A model generated the notes under the pieces. It saw only the letters and a program-made list of their open reading frames with translations, was not told the origin of the DNA and did no database searches. Positions 7,793 through 19,135 of a stretch of DNA of 64,000 nucleotides are shown piece by piece. This DNA is from JBQCHF01 sp051954955 (lineage in GTDB: Bacteria > Actinomycetota > Actinomycetes > Motilibacterales > Motilibacteraceae), in assembly GCA_051954955.1 (NCBI GenBank), contig JBQCHF010000021.1, positions 1-64,000 on the forward strand, in the 5' to 3' direction. How positions within the stretch are numbered: position 1 is the stretch's first letter; every line of letters starts with the position of its first letter. A program made the translations under genes and the position numbers.

Positions 7793-9169
7793 TCAGAACC
7801 GGCGCAGCACGAGCGGGAGGCCGCCGCGCGGCCGCACCGTGACCAGCGCGTCCGGCTCCACCGCTGCGGCCCCCGGCGGGCGGGTCAGCTCCGCCGCGGC
7901 GGCGAACGAGGCCAGCAGCAGGGTGCCCTCGACCAGCGCGAACTCCCGCCCCACGCACAGCCGTGGACCGGCCCCGAAGGGCAGGTAGGCGCCGCGGGGC
8001 GGCTCGGGCGATCCGGGCAGGAACCGGGAGGGGTCGAAGCGCAGCGGGTCCGACCAGGAGCGCTCGTCCCGCTGCAGCACCCAGGGGCTCACCAGCACCA
8101 GCGCCCCGGCCGGCACCCGCACCCCCGCGAGCTCGTCGTCGGCCAGGGCCCGGCGGGAGACCACCCAGGCGGGCGGGTAGAGCCGCAGGGTCTCCTCGAG
8201 CACGGCCCGGGCCCACGGCAGGTGTGGCAGGTCGGCCACCGTCGGCGCTCGGCGCCGGTCCCCCGCCCCGAGCACCCCGACGGCCTCGGCCCGCAGCCGC
8301 TCCCGGACCCCGTCCGCGCCGGCCAGCAGGTGGAAGGCCCAGGACAGCGCGCTGGCCACCGTCTCGTGCCCGGCGATGACCAGGGTGATGATCTCGTCGC
8401 GCAGCTGCCGGTCGTCCATCCCCTCACCGGCGCCCTCGTCCCGCGCGGCCAGCAGCAGGTCGAGCAGGTCTCCCCGCGACTGCTCCGACCGCTGGTAGGA
8501 CTGGCGGCGCGCCTCCACCATGGCGAGCACGGCCCGGTCCAGCGTGGAGATCGCCCGGCGCATCCGGGCGTTGCCCGGGGTGGGCCAGGTGAGCGGCAGC
8601 GGCAGCAGGCTGCGCGCCCGGGCGACCACGGCGTCCAGGGCGGCGAGCACCGAGGCGACCAGGGTGTCCGACGACGCGCCGAGGTCGGTGCTGAACAGCG
8701 CGTGGCCGACGACGTCCAGGGTGGTGTGCATCATCGCGGCGTCGACGTCGACGACCTCCCCGTCGGGAACGGCGGTCCACCGGTCCATCTGGCGGGCGGC
8801 CGCCTCGGCGGTGCGCTCCCCTACGGCGGCCAGGGTCTGCGAGTGGAAGGCCGGCTGCACCAGCCGTCGCTGCCGCCGCCACAGCTCGCCGTCGCTGGTG
8901 AGCAGGCCGTTGCCGGTGACCACGGAGAGGGTGCGGTACTGGACCGTCCCCTTGTCGTAGCCGCGGTGATTGTCCTGCAGCACGCGCCGCGCGGCCGTCG
9001 GGTCGTTCACCGACAGCGCCACCGACGTCGGCAGCGGGAACTGCACGACGTCGCCGTGCCAAGCCGCGCAGTCGGCCAGGAAGCCCGGGGCGTCGCGGCG
9101 GATCCGCGGGACCGCACGGAGCATGTCCCGCGGGGTGGGACCCGGCGCGAGCACCGGTGGGCGGCTCAC
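7793..9169 (-). CDS. Cytochrome P450
   Basis: This 458-residue protein has all core P450 landmarks: the I-helix oxygen-binding segment AGHETVAS, the K-helix EETLR, the PERF-like region RFDPSRF, and the heme loop FGAGPRLCVG with the axial Cys at residue 405. The overall character (long N-terminal WRRQRRLVQPAFHSQ C-helix) is like CYP102/CYP4-type fatty-acid or terpenoid hydroxylases rather than short macrolide-type bacterial P450s. The substrate is unknown; no ferredoxin or reductase gene is nearby. The GTG start overlaps the stop of the GroES-like gene by four bases (GTGA), so the two are made from one message. Confidence 0.93.
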   Translation of the reverse strand: MSRPPVLAPGPTPRDMLRAVPRIRRDAPGFLADCAAWHGDVVQFPLPTSVALSVNDPTAARRVLQDNHRGYDKGTVQYRTLSVVTGNGLLTSDGELWRRQRRLVQPAFHSQTLAAVGERTAEAAARQMDRWTAVPDGEVVDVDAAMMHTTLDVVGHALFSTDLGASSDTLVASVLAALDAVVARARSLLPLPLTWPTPGNARMRRAISTLDRAVLAMVEARRQSYQRSEQSRGDLLDLLLAARDEGAGEGMDDRQLRDEIITLVIAGHETVASALSWAFHLLAGADGVRERLRAEAVGVLGAGDRRRAPTVADLPHLPWARAVLEETLRLYPPAWVVSRRALADDELAGVRVPAGALVLVSPWVLQRDERSWSDPLRFDPSRFLPGSPEPPRGAYLPFGAGPRLCVGREFALVEGTLLLASFAAAAELTRPPGAAAVEPDALVTVRPRGGLPLVLRRF

Positions 9170-9504
9170 AGGTAGAGGCCGGTCGCCCCGTCCTCGAGGC
9201 GTTCGGCGGCCACCGCGTGCAGGTCGCGCTCGCGCAGCAGGACGTAGGCCTGCGCGCGCACCTCGACCTCGGCCTTGTCCGCGGGGTCGTAGAGCACCCG
9301 GTCCCCCACCTCCACGGTGCGGACGTTGCCGCCCACGGCCACCACCTTGGCCCAGGACAGCCGCTTGCCCATCGAGGCGGTGGCCGGGATGAGGATGCCG
9401 GAGTTGGAGCGGCGCTCGCCGTTCTCGGTGTCGACCTCGACGAGGACGCGGTCGTGCAGCATGCGCACGGGCAGGGCGTCGTGGGGTGCGGACAGGGCGC
9501 TCAC
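9166..9504 (-). CDS. GroES/Cpn10-like co-chaperonin fold protein
   Basis: The 112-residue product has the GroES beta-barrel pattern: LHDRVLVEVD, the mobile-loop region with SNSGILIPATA, AKVVAVGG and VEVGDRVLYDP. It is not next to a groEL gene and is divergent from canonical GroES in its C-terminal part, which ends with a non-standard LEDGATGLYL tail. GTG 9504 is selected because the coding character begins there and upstream codons are intergenic in nature. It overlaps the P450 start by four bases, suggesting a dedicated pairing with that enzyme. A housekeeping GroES elsewhere in the genome is likely. Confidence 0.75.
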   Translation of the reverse strand: MSALSAPHDALPVRMLHDRVLVEVDTENGERRSNSGILIPATASMGKRLSWAKVVAVGGNVRTVEVGDRVLYDPADKAEVEVRAQAYVLLRERDLHAVAAERLEDGATGLYL

Positions 9505-9631
9505 GCCCGCAGAACCTACCCTCCGGTCATCCGACGGGGACGCCCGGGGCACGCTCTCCCCGTCTCCGCACCCCCACCGGGGGCAATCCGTGGCGGACCG
9601 AGCCGGGCGCGTGAGCTTCCGGTGACCCTGG

Positions 9632-9901
9632 TCAGTGCCGGCGACGGCGGCGCGAGCGCACGACACGGATGAGCACGACCAGGGCGACGACGCCGACGAC
9701 CGGCCCGATCCGCTCCCAGCGCGGGCCGGTGACCGGGTCGATCACCTGCGCCTTGGCGTCCTTCTTGGCGCGCTCGGCGAGGTTCTTGGGCGCCACGCGC
9801 ACGGACAGCTCGTCGATGGTGCCGGCGAGGTGGTCCTGCGTGCGCTCGATGTCGGCCTTGATCTGGTCGGCGCTTCGGGGCGCGGAGCGCTGGTCCGGCA
9901 C
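9632..9901 (-). CDS. DUF3618 domain protein (small membrane-anchored)
   Basis: The product is 89 residues with the DUF3618 opening SADQIKADIERTQDHLAGTI and DELSVRVAPKNLAERAK, then one transmembrane helix (IGPVVGVVALVVLIRVV) and a basic Arg/His tail. GTG 9901 is supported by GGAGGA six bases upstream. DUF3618 proteins are common in actinobacteria, often next to phage-holin-family and thiol peroxidase genes; their function is not known. The gene is divergent from the thiol peroxidase at 10084. Its leader contains three GACAGTC repeats spaced exactly 10 bases apart. Confidence 0.85.
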   Translation of the reverse strand: MPDQRSAPRSADQIKADIERTQDHLAGTIDELSVRVAPKNLAERAKKDAKAQVIDPVTGPRWERIGPVVGVVALVVLIRVVRSRRRRRH

Positions 9902-9911
9902 GGTGTCCTCC

Positions 9912-9939
9912 GACTGTCTAGGACTGTCTGCGACTGTCT
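9912..9939. repeat. Three direct repeats at 10-base spacing upstream of the DUF3618 gene
   Basis: The octamer GACTGTCT starts at 9912, 9922 and 9932, one per helical turn, just upstream of the ribosome binding site of the leftward DUF3618 gene. Two degenerate units follow towards 9960. It could be a regulator array or simple slippage. Confidence 0.5.
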
Positions 9940-10083
9940 GCTGCGGTCTGCGGCCGTCTGACGGGCTTGGCGGCGCGCGGTGGGTCGGCTGTCCCACCGT
10001 AGTGGTGCCCTACCCGGCGGGCGCGCCATCCCACCTCTCCGGCACGATGAGACCGTCCCCCTCCCCTCGTGAAGGAGTCCCGC

Positions 10084-10560
10084 GTGAGCGAGCCCGTGCG
10101 CCTGCAGCCCGGCGACCCCGCGCCGGCCCTGGAGCTGCCCGACGCCGACGGCGTCACCCACTCCCTGGCCGAGCGCCGCGGCCGCAAGGTGGTCGTCTAC
10201 GTCTACCCCGCGGCCATGACCCCCGGCTGCACCAAGCAGGCCTGCGACTTCCGCGACGACCTGCGCTCCTTCGCCTCGGCCGGCTACGACGTCATCGGCG
10301 TCTCCCCCGATGCCCCGGCCAAGCTGGTGCGCTTCCGCGAGGCCGAGCAGCTCCCCTTCCCGCTGCTCTCCGACCCTTCCAAGGAGACGCTGGCCGCCTG
10401 GGGCGCCTACGGCGAGAAGAAGCTCTACGGCAAGACGGTCACCGGCGTCATCCGCTCCACCTTCGTCGTGGACGAGGAGGGCCGCATCGAGCGGGCTATG
10501 TACGGCGTCAAGGCCACCGGGCACGTGGCCAAGCTGCGACGGGACCTCGGGCTGGACTGA
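10084..10560 (+). CDS. bcp: Thioredoxin-dependent thiol peroxidase (Bcp/PrxQ type peroxiredoxin)
   Basis: This 158-residue peroxiredoxin reduces hydrogen peroxide and organic hydroperoxides in the cytoplasm using thioredoxin. The peroxidatic Cys49 lies in TPGCTKQAC, and Cys54 five residues later is the resolving residue of the PrxQ class. The supporting Arg is in VIRSTFVVDEEG. GTG 10084 has a GAAGGAG site directly upstream. It diverges from the DUF3618 gene and is followed by tRNA-Leu. A likely reductant is the thioredoxin encoded at 42665-43039, although other thioredoxins are expected in the genome. Confidence 0.93.
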   Translation: MSEPVRLQPGDPAPALELPDADGVTHSLAERRGRKVVVYVYPAAMTPGCTKQACDFRDDLRSFASAGYDVIGVSPDAPAKLVRFREAEQLPFPLLSDPSKETLAAWGAYGEKKLYGKTVTGVIRSTFVVDEEGRIERAMYGVKATGHVAKLRRDLGLD

Positions 10561-10599
10561 GAGCCCGACGCAGGCCGGTGCCCGTACGATCTGTGGCGG

Positions 10600-10684
10600 G
10601 CGGGAGTGGCGTAACTGGCAGCCGCGCAGGATTTAGGTTCCTGTGCCTTCGGGCGTGAGGGTTCGAGTCCCTTCTCCCGCACCA
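10600..10684 (+). tRNA. tRNA-Leu (anticodon TAG)
   Basis: The acceptor arm GCGGGAG pairs with CTCCCGC, the anticodon stem CAGGA/TCCTG encloses loop TTTAGGT with anticodon TAG at 10634-10636, and the T arm is GAGGG-TTCGAGT-CCCTT. A long variable arm (TGCCTTCGGGCG) marks a class II tRNA. CCA is encoded (10682-10684). It reads CUA and, by wobble, other CUN codons. Confidence 0.96.
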
Positions 10685-10804
10685 CCGAACCTCCGGCGAT
10701 GGGGCCTCCGCCGCTGGCCTCCCCACCGCTGGGCCGGCCGGCGCCCAGGCGCGGCCGACCGGTCTCACGGCGCCGAGTCAGCCGGCCAGCCCCCCGCCAG
10801 AGGT

Positions 10805-10816
10805 GGTGCTAGCACC
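10805..10816. promoter_or_regulatory. Perfect 12-base palindrome upstream of the giant surface protein gene
   Basis: GGTGCTAGCACC is a perfect palindrome 83 bases before the ATG at 10899. It may be an operator; no regulator can be assigned. The rest of the 10685-10898 gap shows no gene. Confidence 0.3.
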
Positions 10817-10898
10817 CTCCTCCCCCGCTCCGCGCGCTGCGAAGGTCCGTCTCGGCCCCCTCGAGGGGTGCCGTTCCGACCACGCCCGGAGAGTCTCC

Positions 10899-13800
10899 AT
10901 GCCTGCCCGCCGCCCGATCGCCGCGCTGCTCGCCGCGGTGCTCCTGCTCCCCCTGCTGGTCCTGGCCGGCGGCCCGGCCGCGGCCGCGGACAGCACCCGC
11001 TTCTCCTGGGACGCGGAGGGCAGCCAGTACAGGGTCTTCGACGGCAACCAGAACATCACCATCTACTCGGGCACCGTCAGCAACTGCAACGACCTGGTCT
11101 ACAACGCGGCGGACGTCTACATCGTCCCGACCGGCGTGATCGACGGCCAGGAGCTCAAGGACGTCAGCGGGGGCGACCCGAACGTCGTCGAGGGCATGGC
11201 CGCCGGCGGCCTGTTCATGGGCGAGACGATCGGCGCCACCTACGGCAAGCACATCATCCCCAACGGCATCTACGCCGTCGTCTACGACGAGTGCCAGGAC
11301 GGCAAGTTCGACGCCGGCACCGACTTCGTGGCGGACCCGGCCTTCCGGGTCCAGATCACCGGCGACGCACCACCGCTGGCCCCCGAGCTGCTCCAGCTCA
11401 AGGCGGCCGCGCGGGCTCAGCAGATCGGCTGGCTGCTGATGGGCTCCTCGATGGACGCCATCGACGCCTACCAGAAGGTGCAGGCCTGGAAGGAGTGCAT
11501 CGAGGGCGGCGCGGCGGCCTGCCTGGGTCAGCAGATCTACGACGCGGCGATGGACAAGGCCAAGGAGCAGCTGAAGACGGTCGTCCCCTACGCGGACCCC
11601 AAGGAGATGGCCATGAAGGTCATCCAGCGGGAGGCCCAGCGCTACGGGGCCATCGCCGACGACCCGGCCGACCCGGCCTTCCGCCAGCCCGAGCCACTCG
11701 CCCCGCACGAGCGGGTGCGGCACGACTCCGACGACCCGATCGAGGCCGCGGTGGCCGACCTGGCCGAGGCCGCGCAGGACGAGGACGCGCTCGCAGAGTC
11801 CCTGCTGCACGGCATGGAGCGCTACCAGGGCGCCGACGCCTCCGACGACGTCGCCTGGGCCCGCGCCCACGCCCGCTCGATGAGCGAGGTGTCCGCCCAG
11901 CTGGTCGCCCAGCGCACCGAGGTGGACTCCGCACTGGACGCCCTGGCGAAGGCGGTCGCCGCGCAGGCCCCCGGCCTGGACCGGATGGCCACCGAGCTGG
12001 CCGCCGAGCAGGACCGGCTGCGCAGCAACGGCTTCACCGCCGGGGAGCGCGCCGCGGCCGCCAACCTCGGGCTGAGCAGCGCCGACCTGGAGGCCTGGAA
12101 GGCCTACGTCCTGGGCCTGGACCTCACCAACGCCTCATCCAGCAAGATCACTGCGGCGATCGCCGAGGCGCGCAGCAAGGGTGCCGCCCTCACCCCCGTC
12201 CTGCAGGACTTCCGCAGCCGGGTGGACGGCCTGCTCACGCAGATGGAGCAGGAGAACGCCGACGACCAGCCCCCGGCGGCGGCCGTGACGGTGACCGGCA
12301 ATGCCGCGGCCGGGCAGCCGGTGCAGCTCGACGCCTCGGCGTCCACCGAGCCCGAGGAGCAGGACCTCTCCTTCGCGTGGGACCTCGACCAGGACGGCCA
12401 GTTCGACGACGCCACCGGCGCCATCGCCTCCTACACCGCCCCGGCGGCGGGCACGTGGCTGCCGCGGGTGCAGGTGAGCGACCCGCGCGGGCACGCAGCG
12501 GTCGCCACCGCCCGGGTGCGCGCGCAGGCCGCGGGGCACCGACCCTCGCTCCAGGTGAGCCCCGCCGGCCCGGTCGACGCGCTGGTGGACAGCCCGGTCA
12601 CCTTCACCGCCACGACCGCCGACGCCGACAGCGACCCGGTCGCGGTCACGTGGCAGGTGGATGGCAAGCCGGCCGGCACCGGCCTCTCCTTCACCTACAC
12701 CCCGTCGGACGCCGACGCCGGCCTTCGGCTGATCACCGCCACCGCCGACGACGGCACCACCGTCGGCGGTGCCACCCGGGTGACCCGCGGCGTGCGCGCC
12801 CACCGCCCCGACGGCGACGGCGACGGCTGGTACCGGGGCCCCGACTGCGACGACGCCGACGCACAGGTCAACCCGGGCTACTACGAGGTCGTCGGCAACG
12901 GCGTCGACGACGACTGCGACGCCACCACCCCCGACGACGGCAGCACGCCGACCGTGGTCGTCGCCGCCGCACCGGACCCCGCCCGCGCCGGCGAGCCGGT
13001 GCAGCTGCGGGCTCTGGCGCGCGACGCCGACGGCAGCATCGCCGCCTACGCCTGGGACTTCGGCGACGGCGGCACCGGCGACAGCGCCACCCCCACGCAC
13101 ACCTGGGCCCAGCCCGGCTCCTACACCGTGTCGGTCACGGTGACCGACGAGCAGGGCGTCACCAGCAGCGCCACCCTGCAGCTGCGCGTCCAGCAGCCGC
13201 CGACGGCCGCCTTCACCGTCGAGCCGACGGTCCCCGCTCCCGGCGTCGCGGCCCGGCTCGTGCCCGACGCGCACGACGACGGCACCATCGCCTCCTACGC
13301 CTGGGACTTCGGCGACGGCGGCACCAGCACCGAGCAGTCGCCGACCCACACATGGACGACCAAGGGCACCTACAACGTGCGGCTCACCGTCACCGACGAC
13401 GAGGGCCTGACCGCCAGCGCCACCGCGCAGGTGCCGGTCGCGAAGGGGATCCTGGCCGCGTTCACCACGGCCAAGGGCCGCAACCTGCTGCGACCGCTGG
13501 AGGGCGCGACCGCCACCGCCACCTCGGCGGCCCCCGGCTACGACGTCATGCGGGCCCTGGACGACAACGACACCACGGCCTGGCAGAGCGCGAACGGCAC
13601 GGCGGCCGGCGAGCGGATCAGGCTGCACCTGTCCCAGCCCGGCGTCGTGGACCGGCTGGAGCTCGGCACCACGACCAGCGGCGGCGCGCTGCGCCAGTTC
13701 GAGCTCTGGGGCTCGGCCACCAGCGACGACCCGGCCACGTTCACCAAGGTCCTCTCGGCCACCGCCCAGGACTACGTCCACACCTACCCGCTGCCGCAGC

Positions 13801-16800
13801 CGACCCTGCTGGCCGGCGCCGAGCTGCGCGTCGTCAGCAACGGCGGGGGCCCGTGGGTCGGCGTGACCGCGCTGCGGCTGTGGACCCGCGACCGGACCGG
13901 CGGCGTCGTCTCCCAGCTCGAGGGCCGGCGCGGCACCGTGGTCGCGGTCTCCAGCGAGAGCCCGATCGGCTGGCAGCAGGGTCACGGCCTCATCGACGGC
14001 ACGGTCACCGGCGAGCAGTGGGTCACCGGCAGCGGCACGGCCTTCCCGCACAGCGCCACCATCGCCCTCGGCGTGCCGTCCGACCGTCAGGTCGGTCAGG
14101 TCGTGCTGACCAACCCCGACCGCGGCGCCGCCGCCAAGGCGTTCTCGGTCCAGGTAGCCACCGCCGCCGCGCCCGACGCCTTCACCACGGTGCTCACCGG
14201 CACGGCAGCGAAGACGTCCGCACCCCAGACGTTCACCTTCCCGGCCGTCCCCGCCAGCCGCGTGCGGCTGGTGGTCACCTCCAACTACGGCGACCCGAGC
14301 GTGACCGAGGTCGACGAGCTGGCCGTGCTGGACGCCGACGGCGTGAACCTCGCCCTGGGCACCGGCAGGAACCTCAACGCGTCGGTGATCGCGGTCTCCA
14401 GCGCCGTCCCCGGATACCCGGCGGAGGGAGCCATCGACGCCGCGGCCGGAACCCGCTGGCAGCCGCAGGGCACCTCCGGGGCGCTGACCATCCGCCTTCG
14501 CGAGGGGGGCAGCTACCTGGTCGACCGGTTCAGCGTGGCCACCTACACCAGCAGCAGCACGGCCGCCGCGGCCGTCGAGGTGCAGGTGTCGGCGAGCGGC
14601 ACCGCGGACGCGGACTTCCGCACCGTCTCCGTCCAGCACATCGCGCAGGACGGCATCTCGCGCACCTTCGCCTTCGCTCCCACCCAGGCGCGCTACGTGC
14701 GGCTGAAGGCGACGGCGGAGAACGCGACCAGCGTCTCGGTGAACGGCTTCGCCGTGGTGTCCCCGCAGCGCGGCGGCGAGTCGGTCTCCTTCGACGACCT
14801 CTCCGCCGGCGACGTCGACCTCGCGTCCTGGCACTGGGAGTTCGGCGACGGCACGACGTCCACCCAGCAGCACCCGAGCCACACCTACCCCGCGGCGGGC
14901 ACCTACCCGGTCCGGCTCACCGTGACCGACGCGAACGGTGCCACGTCCACGGCCGCGATGGACTACACGGTGCCCGAGCTGCCCACGCCGGACTTCACCT
15001 TCGCCCCCCTGGGTCCGGGCGAGCTGGAGAACACCAGCTTCCGGGTCATCACCCCGACCGACGACGCGTGGATGTCCTTCCGCTGGGTCTGGCCGGACGG
15101 CTCGCAGACCACCTACTCCCCCGCCGGGTTCTCCTTCCAGGACAACGGCGACTGGCCGGTGACCCTCTACGTCACCGGCGTCGACGGCCGGGAGAGCTCG
15201 GTCACCAAGAAGGTGCCCGTGCACACCCTGCCACCCACCGCCGACGCCGGCCCGGACGCGAAGGTCGTGTGGGGCCAGGACTGGAAGGTGGCCCCGGACG
15301 TCTACGACGCCTCCGCGGTCGACCGCCAGAGCCTGGTCTGCACCTGGGACTTCGGCGACGGCACCAGCACGCAGATCAGCGCCTGCGACCGGGCCAAGGC
15401 AAAGCTGGCGCACGCGTACACCGAGCCCGGCACCTACACCGCCACCCTCACGGTGACCGACAAGGACGGCGCGACCACCACCGACACGCGCACGATCACC
15501 GTCACCAAGCGGGCGTCCTTCGTCCACCTGGTCAAGGCTCAGAGCGGCGACGGGCAGGTGGCGCTCGAGCTGCGCACGCACGACGGCTTCACCGGCCAGC
15601 GGCTGCCCGCCGTGCCGGTGCACCTGCTGCACGGCACGCAGGTGCGTGACGTCACCACGGGTTCCGACGGCGGCGCCGCGCTCTCGCTCCCCCGCGAGCA
15701 GGGCGTCCGCACGGTGGAGGCGACCTGGGGCGGCAACGCGCTCTACGACGCCGCCCCGGCGGTGAGCAAGCGGATCGACGCGCCGCAGGCCGACATCGTG
15801 TTCCTGGTGGACGAGTCCGGGTCGATGGCCCCGGTGCAGCAGGCGATCACCAAGGCCCTGTTCGACATCTCGCGGCAGGCCGGCAACGCACTGGACTTCC
15901 GGATCGGCCTGGTCGGCTTCGGCGGCGCGCTGCCCTCGCAGATCCACCTACCCGTGACGGACGAGCTGGGTGACGCCTTCACCGCGCTGTCCGCCCTCAC
16001 CGACGACGGCGTGTCGGAGTACGGCTACCACGGCATCGTCACCGCCATGTCCCCGGCGATGAACCTGCGCCCGGACGCGGGCAAGTGCGTCGTGCTCGTC
16101 GGCGACGAGGAACCGCAGTCCGACCCGCGGCTGGCGCCGGAGACCAAGGACGACGCCATCGCCGCGCTGCGGGCCCAGGACGCCACCGCGTTCGGTCTGG
16201 TCAGCGTGAACAACGCGCTGGTGGCCGCGGGCTACGGCCCCGGCCCGGGCAGCCTCACCGCCAGCACCGGCGGCGCGGCCTGGGACATCCAGGGATTCGC
16301 CGCCAACCCGAAGCCGGTGCTCGACGCCCTGCTCTCGCAGTGCGCGGCCAAGGTCTCGCGCCCGGACCTGCAGATCTCCCTCGCGGTGACCCCGCAGGTG
16401 CAGTCCGGCGGCACCGCCGAGGTGACCGCCACGGTCACCGACGCCAGCACCGGACCGGCCACCGGGGTGTCCCTGTCGGTGGGCCTGCCCGCCGGCGTGA
16501 CCCTGGTGCCCGGCGGCGGCGCGACCACCACCGCGTCGGGTGCGGTCACGTGGCCGGCGTTCGACCTCGACGCCGGGGCGAGCACCACCCGCACCTTCAC
16601 CGTCCGCATCGACCCGGCGGCCCCGGCCGGCACCCTGCAGCTGACCGCCGGCGTGGCCGACGACGGCTGCAACGGCGCCGACCGGGACCCGCTGGACAAC
16701 GCGGCGTCCGCCACGACCACCGTGGTCCGCACCGCGGCGCCCCCGCTGGTGGCAGCCGGCCCGGACCGCACCGTCGTCGAGGGTTCCCCGCTCGACCTCG

Positions 16801-19010
16801 GCACGGCGACCTTCACGGACCCGGACAGCACGGTCTCCGACAGCACGTCGGAGGCGCACTCCGCAACGGTCGACCTCGGCACCGGCCCGCAGCCCGCCGT
16901 CGTCGACGAGCAGGCCGGGACGGTGCGCCTGGGCACCGTGCCCACGCCGGACGACGCGGCCCGCACGGTCCGCGTCTGCGTGAGCGACGCCCAGGGTCTG
17001 ACCGGCTGCGACGAGCTGGTCGTCACGGTCACCAACGCCGTGCCCGTGCTGCCGGCCCTGCCGACGCTGGACGGGGTCACCGGACAGGAGGTGGTCCTCG
17101 GCCCGGTCGCGTTCACCGACGCGGGCACCGTGGACACTCACACCGCGAGCGTGCAGTGGGGCGACGGGCCGGCCGAGCAGGCCGTGCTCGACCAGGACGG
17201 CCGCACCGTCCGCGCCGCGCACACCCCGGACCGGGCCGGGACGTCCGAGGTGCGGCTGTGCGTCACCGACGACGACGGCGGCAGCACGTGCGCGACCACC
17301 ACGCTCACCGTGGTCGACCCGGACCGTCCGCCGGTGATCACCCCGCTGCCCGCGCAGTCGGTGACCGAGGGCGAGGTCCTCGAGATCGCGGTGCACGCCA
17401 GCGACCCGGACGGCGACGCCGTCGCGTTGACCGGCCAGGACCTGCCCGCGTGGGCGAGCCTGACCGACGCCGGGGACGGCACGGCCACGCTGCGCCTGAC
17501 GCCGGGCTACGCCGACGCCGGCGCGGCGACCCTCACCGTGCTCGCCACCGCGGGCGGGCGCACGGCGAGCACCGACGTCCTGGTCACCGTGCTCGACGCC
17601 CCCGCCCCGCAGGCGCAGGACGCGCAGGTGCGCACCGACGAGGACACCGCCGTCGACGTCGTGCTCGCGGCGACCGGCACGGTGACGTCCTACGCGGTCG
17701 TCAACGGTCCGGCGCACGGCACCCTCACCGGCAGCGGCGCGAACCTGCGCTACACCCCGGCGCGGGACTGGAACGGCAGCGACCAGCTGGTGTTCTCGGC
17801 CAGCGGCCCGGCGGGCACGTCCGCGCCGGCCACCGTGCGGCTGGTCGTCGACCCGGTCGAGGACGCGCCGGTCGTCGGCCCGCTGGCCGACGTCGAGCTG
17901 GACGAGGGCAGCACGCTGCACGTGCCGCTGCCGGCCACCGACGTCGACGGCGACACGCTCACCGTCTCGGTCGGCGGGCTGCCCGGGTGGGCGGTGCTGA
18001 CCGCCGACGGCGCCGCGCTGGACCTGACGCCCGGCTACGCCGACGCCGGCGTGCACACCCTGCACGTCGTCGTCTCCGACGGGCGGGAGGAGTCGGCCGC
18101 GGACCTGCGCGTGCTCGTGCACGACGTCGACCGCGCGCCGGTGGCCGAGGCCGGCGGCCCGTACGCGGTGGTCGAGGGCGGGCACCTGTTCCTCGACGCC
18201 TCCGCCTCGGCCGACCCGGACGGCGACCAGCTGGCCTACGCCTGGGACCTCGACGGGGACGGTGCCTTCGACGACGCCACCGGCGCGACCGCCGAGCTGG
18301 TGCCCGACGACGACGCCGTGCGCACCGTGGCAGTCCAGGTGACCGACCAGGCGGGGGTGTCCACGGTGGACAGCGCGGAGCTCACCGTCGGCAACGCCGA
18401 CCCGGTGATCGACGACGTCACGCTGTCGGCGGCGCTGTCCGGCAGCACCGTGAGCGACCCGCTCAGCCTGACCGTGCTCTTCCACGACCCGGGCACGGCG
18501 GACACCCACCACCTGGTCGTCAGCAGCGGCGGCACCACGCAGACGGTGGACGGCTACACCAGCGGCCGGGCCGTGAGCCTGAGCCTGCCGGTGGCCGGCT
18601 GCGACGCCGCGGTGCAGGTCACCGTGGTCGACGACGACGGCGGCCAGGCGGTGCGGACCCTGTCGGCGTCGATCGGCGAGGGCACCTGGATGGCCCCGTT
18701 CCGCAACGACGGGTCCGCGTACGCCACCCGGGCGGGGCAGACGGTGCCGGTGAAGGTGCGGATCAACGACTGCGGCGGAGCCGCGGGCGGCCTGCACCCG
18801 GCGATCCGGGTCCGGCTGGGCAGCGGCCCGGAGCTGGTCCCGGCCACCACCGCGGCCAGCCCGGTGGCGGGGCCACTGTCCTCGCTGGGCAACCACTACC
18901 AGTACGACCTGGCGGCCAACCTGGCGCCGGGCACCTGGACGGTGCTGGTCTACCCCTATGGCACCGGCCCGGGCATGCCCAGCATGCCACACCTGATAAT
19001 CGTGCGCTGT
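10899..19010 (+). CDS. Giant secreted multidomain protein with PKD, discoidin-like, MopE-type and von Willebrand A domains; stop codon apparently lost
   Basis: The preprotein is about 2,700 residues with a clear signal peptide (PARRPIAALLAAVLLLPLL). A helical N-terminal 450 residues is unrecognised. Then come a PKD-like unit (about 490), a Ca-binding MopE-type segment GPDCDDADAQVNPG (about 650), two PKD domains (WDFGDGG, about 720 and 800), three discoidin/F5-8C-like domains (about 860-1285), further PKD domains (to about 1540), a von Willebrand A domain with MIDAS motif DESGS (about 1630-1820), a DUF11-like repeat, several cadherin/Ig-like repeats and a last PKD near 2450. It is probably an adhesin or polymer-binding surface protein. 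The natural end should follow HLIIVR at 19007, but codon 19008 is TGT and the frame stays open to 20582, through the terminator and antisense to map. Confidence 0.8.
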
Positions 19011-19021
19011 GCGTGCTGCGG

Positions 19022-19063
19022 GACTCCCCCGGACGGGTCGTCTCCACGGCCCGTCCGGGGGTC
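19022..19063 (+). terminator. Strong hairpin after the giant gene
   Basis: CCCCCGGACGGG pairs with CCCGTCCGGGGG around a 12-base loop, beginning 12 bases after the expected end of the giant gene. It lacks a T-run, as is usual in high-GC actinobacteria. Its position marks where the upstream gene should end. Confidence 0.7.
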
Positions 19064-19135
19064 TTCCAGCGCCCGGGGCCCGGCTGGTGGCAGGCTGGCC
19101 GCACGGCCGGCACCGGCCGCAGGGGGAGGTCCACG

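Noticed and set aside
12135..15947. Very long open frame (1,270 codons) on the minus strand, and a similar one at 15948-19169
   Set aside because: They are antisense to the giant PKD gene, which has real domains in its own frame; composition is Val/Gly/Arg-rich shadow coding with no motifs.
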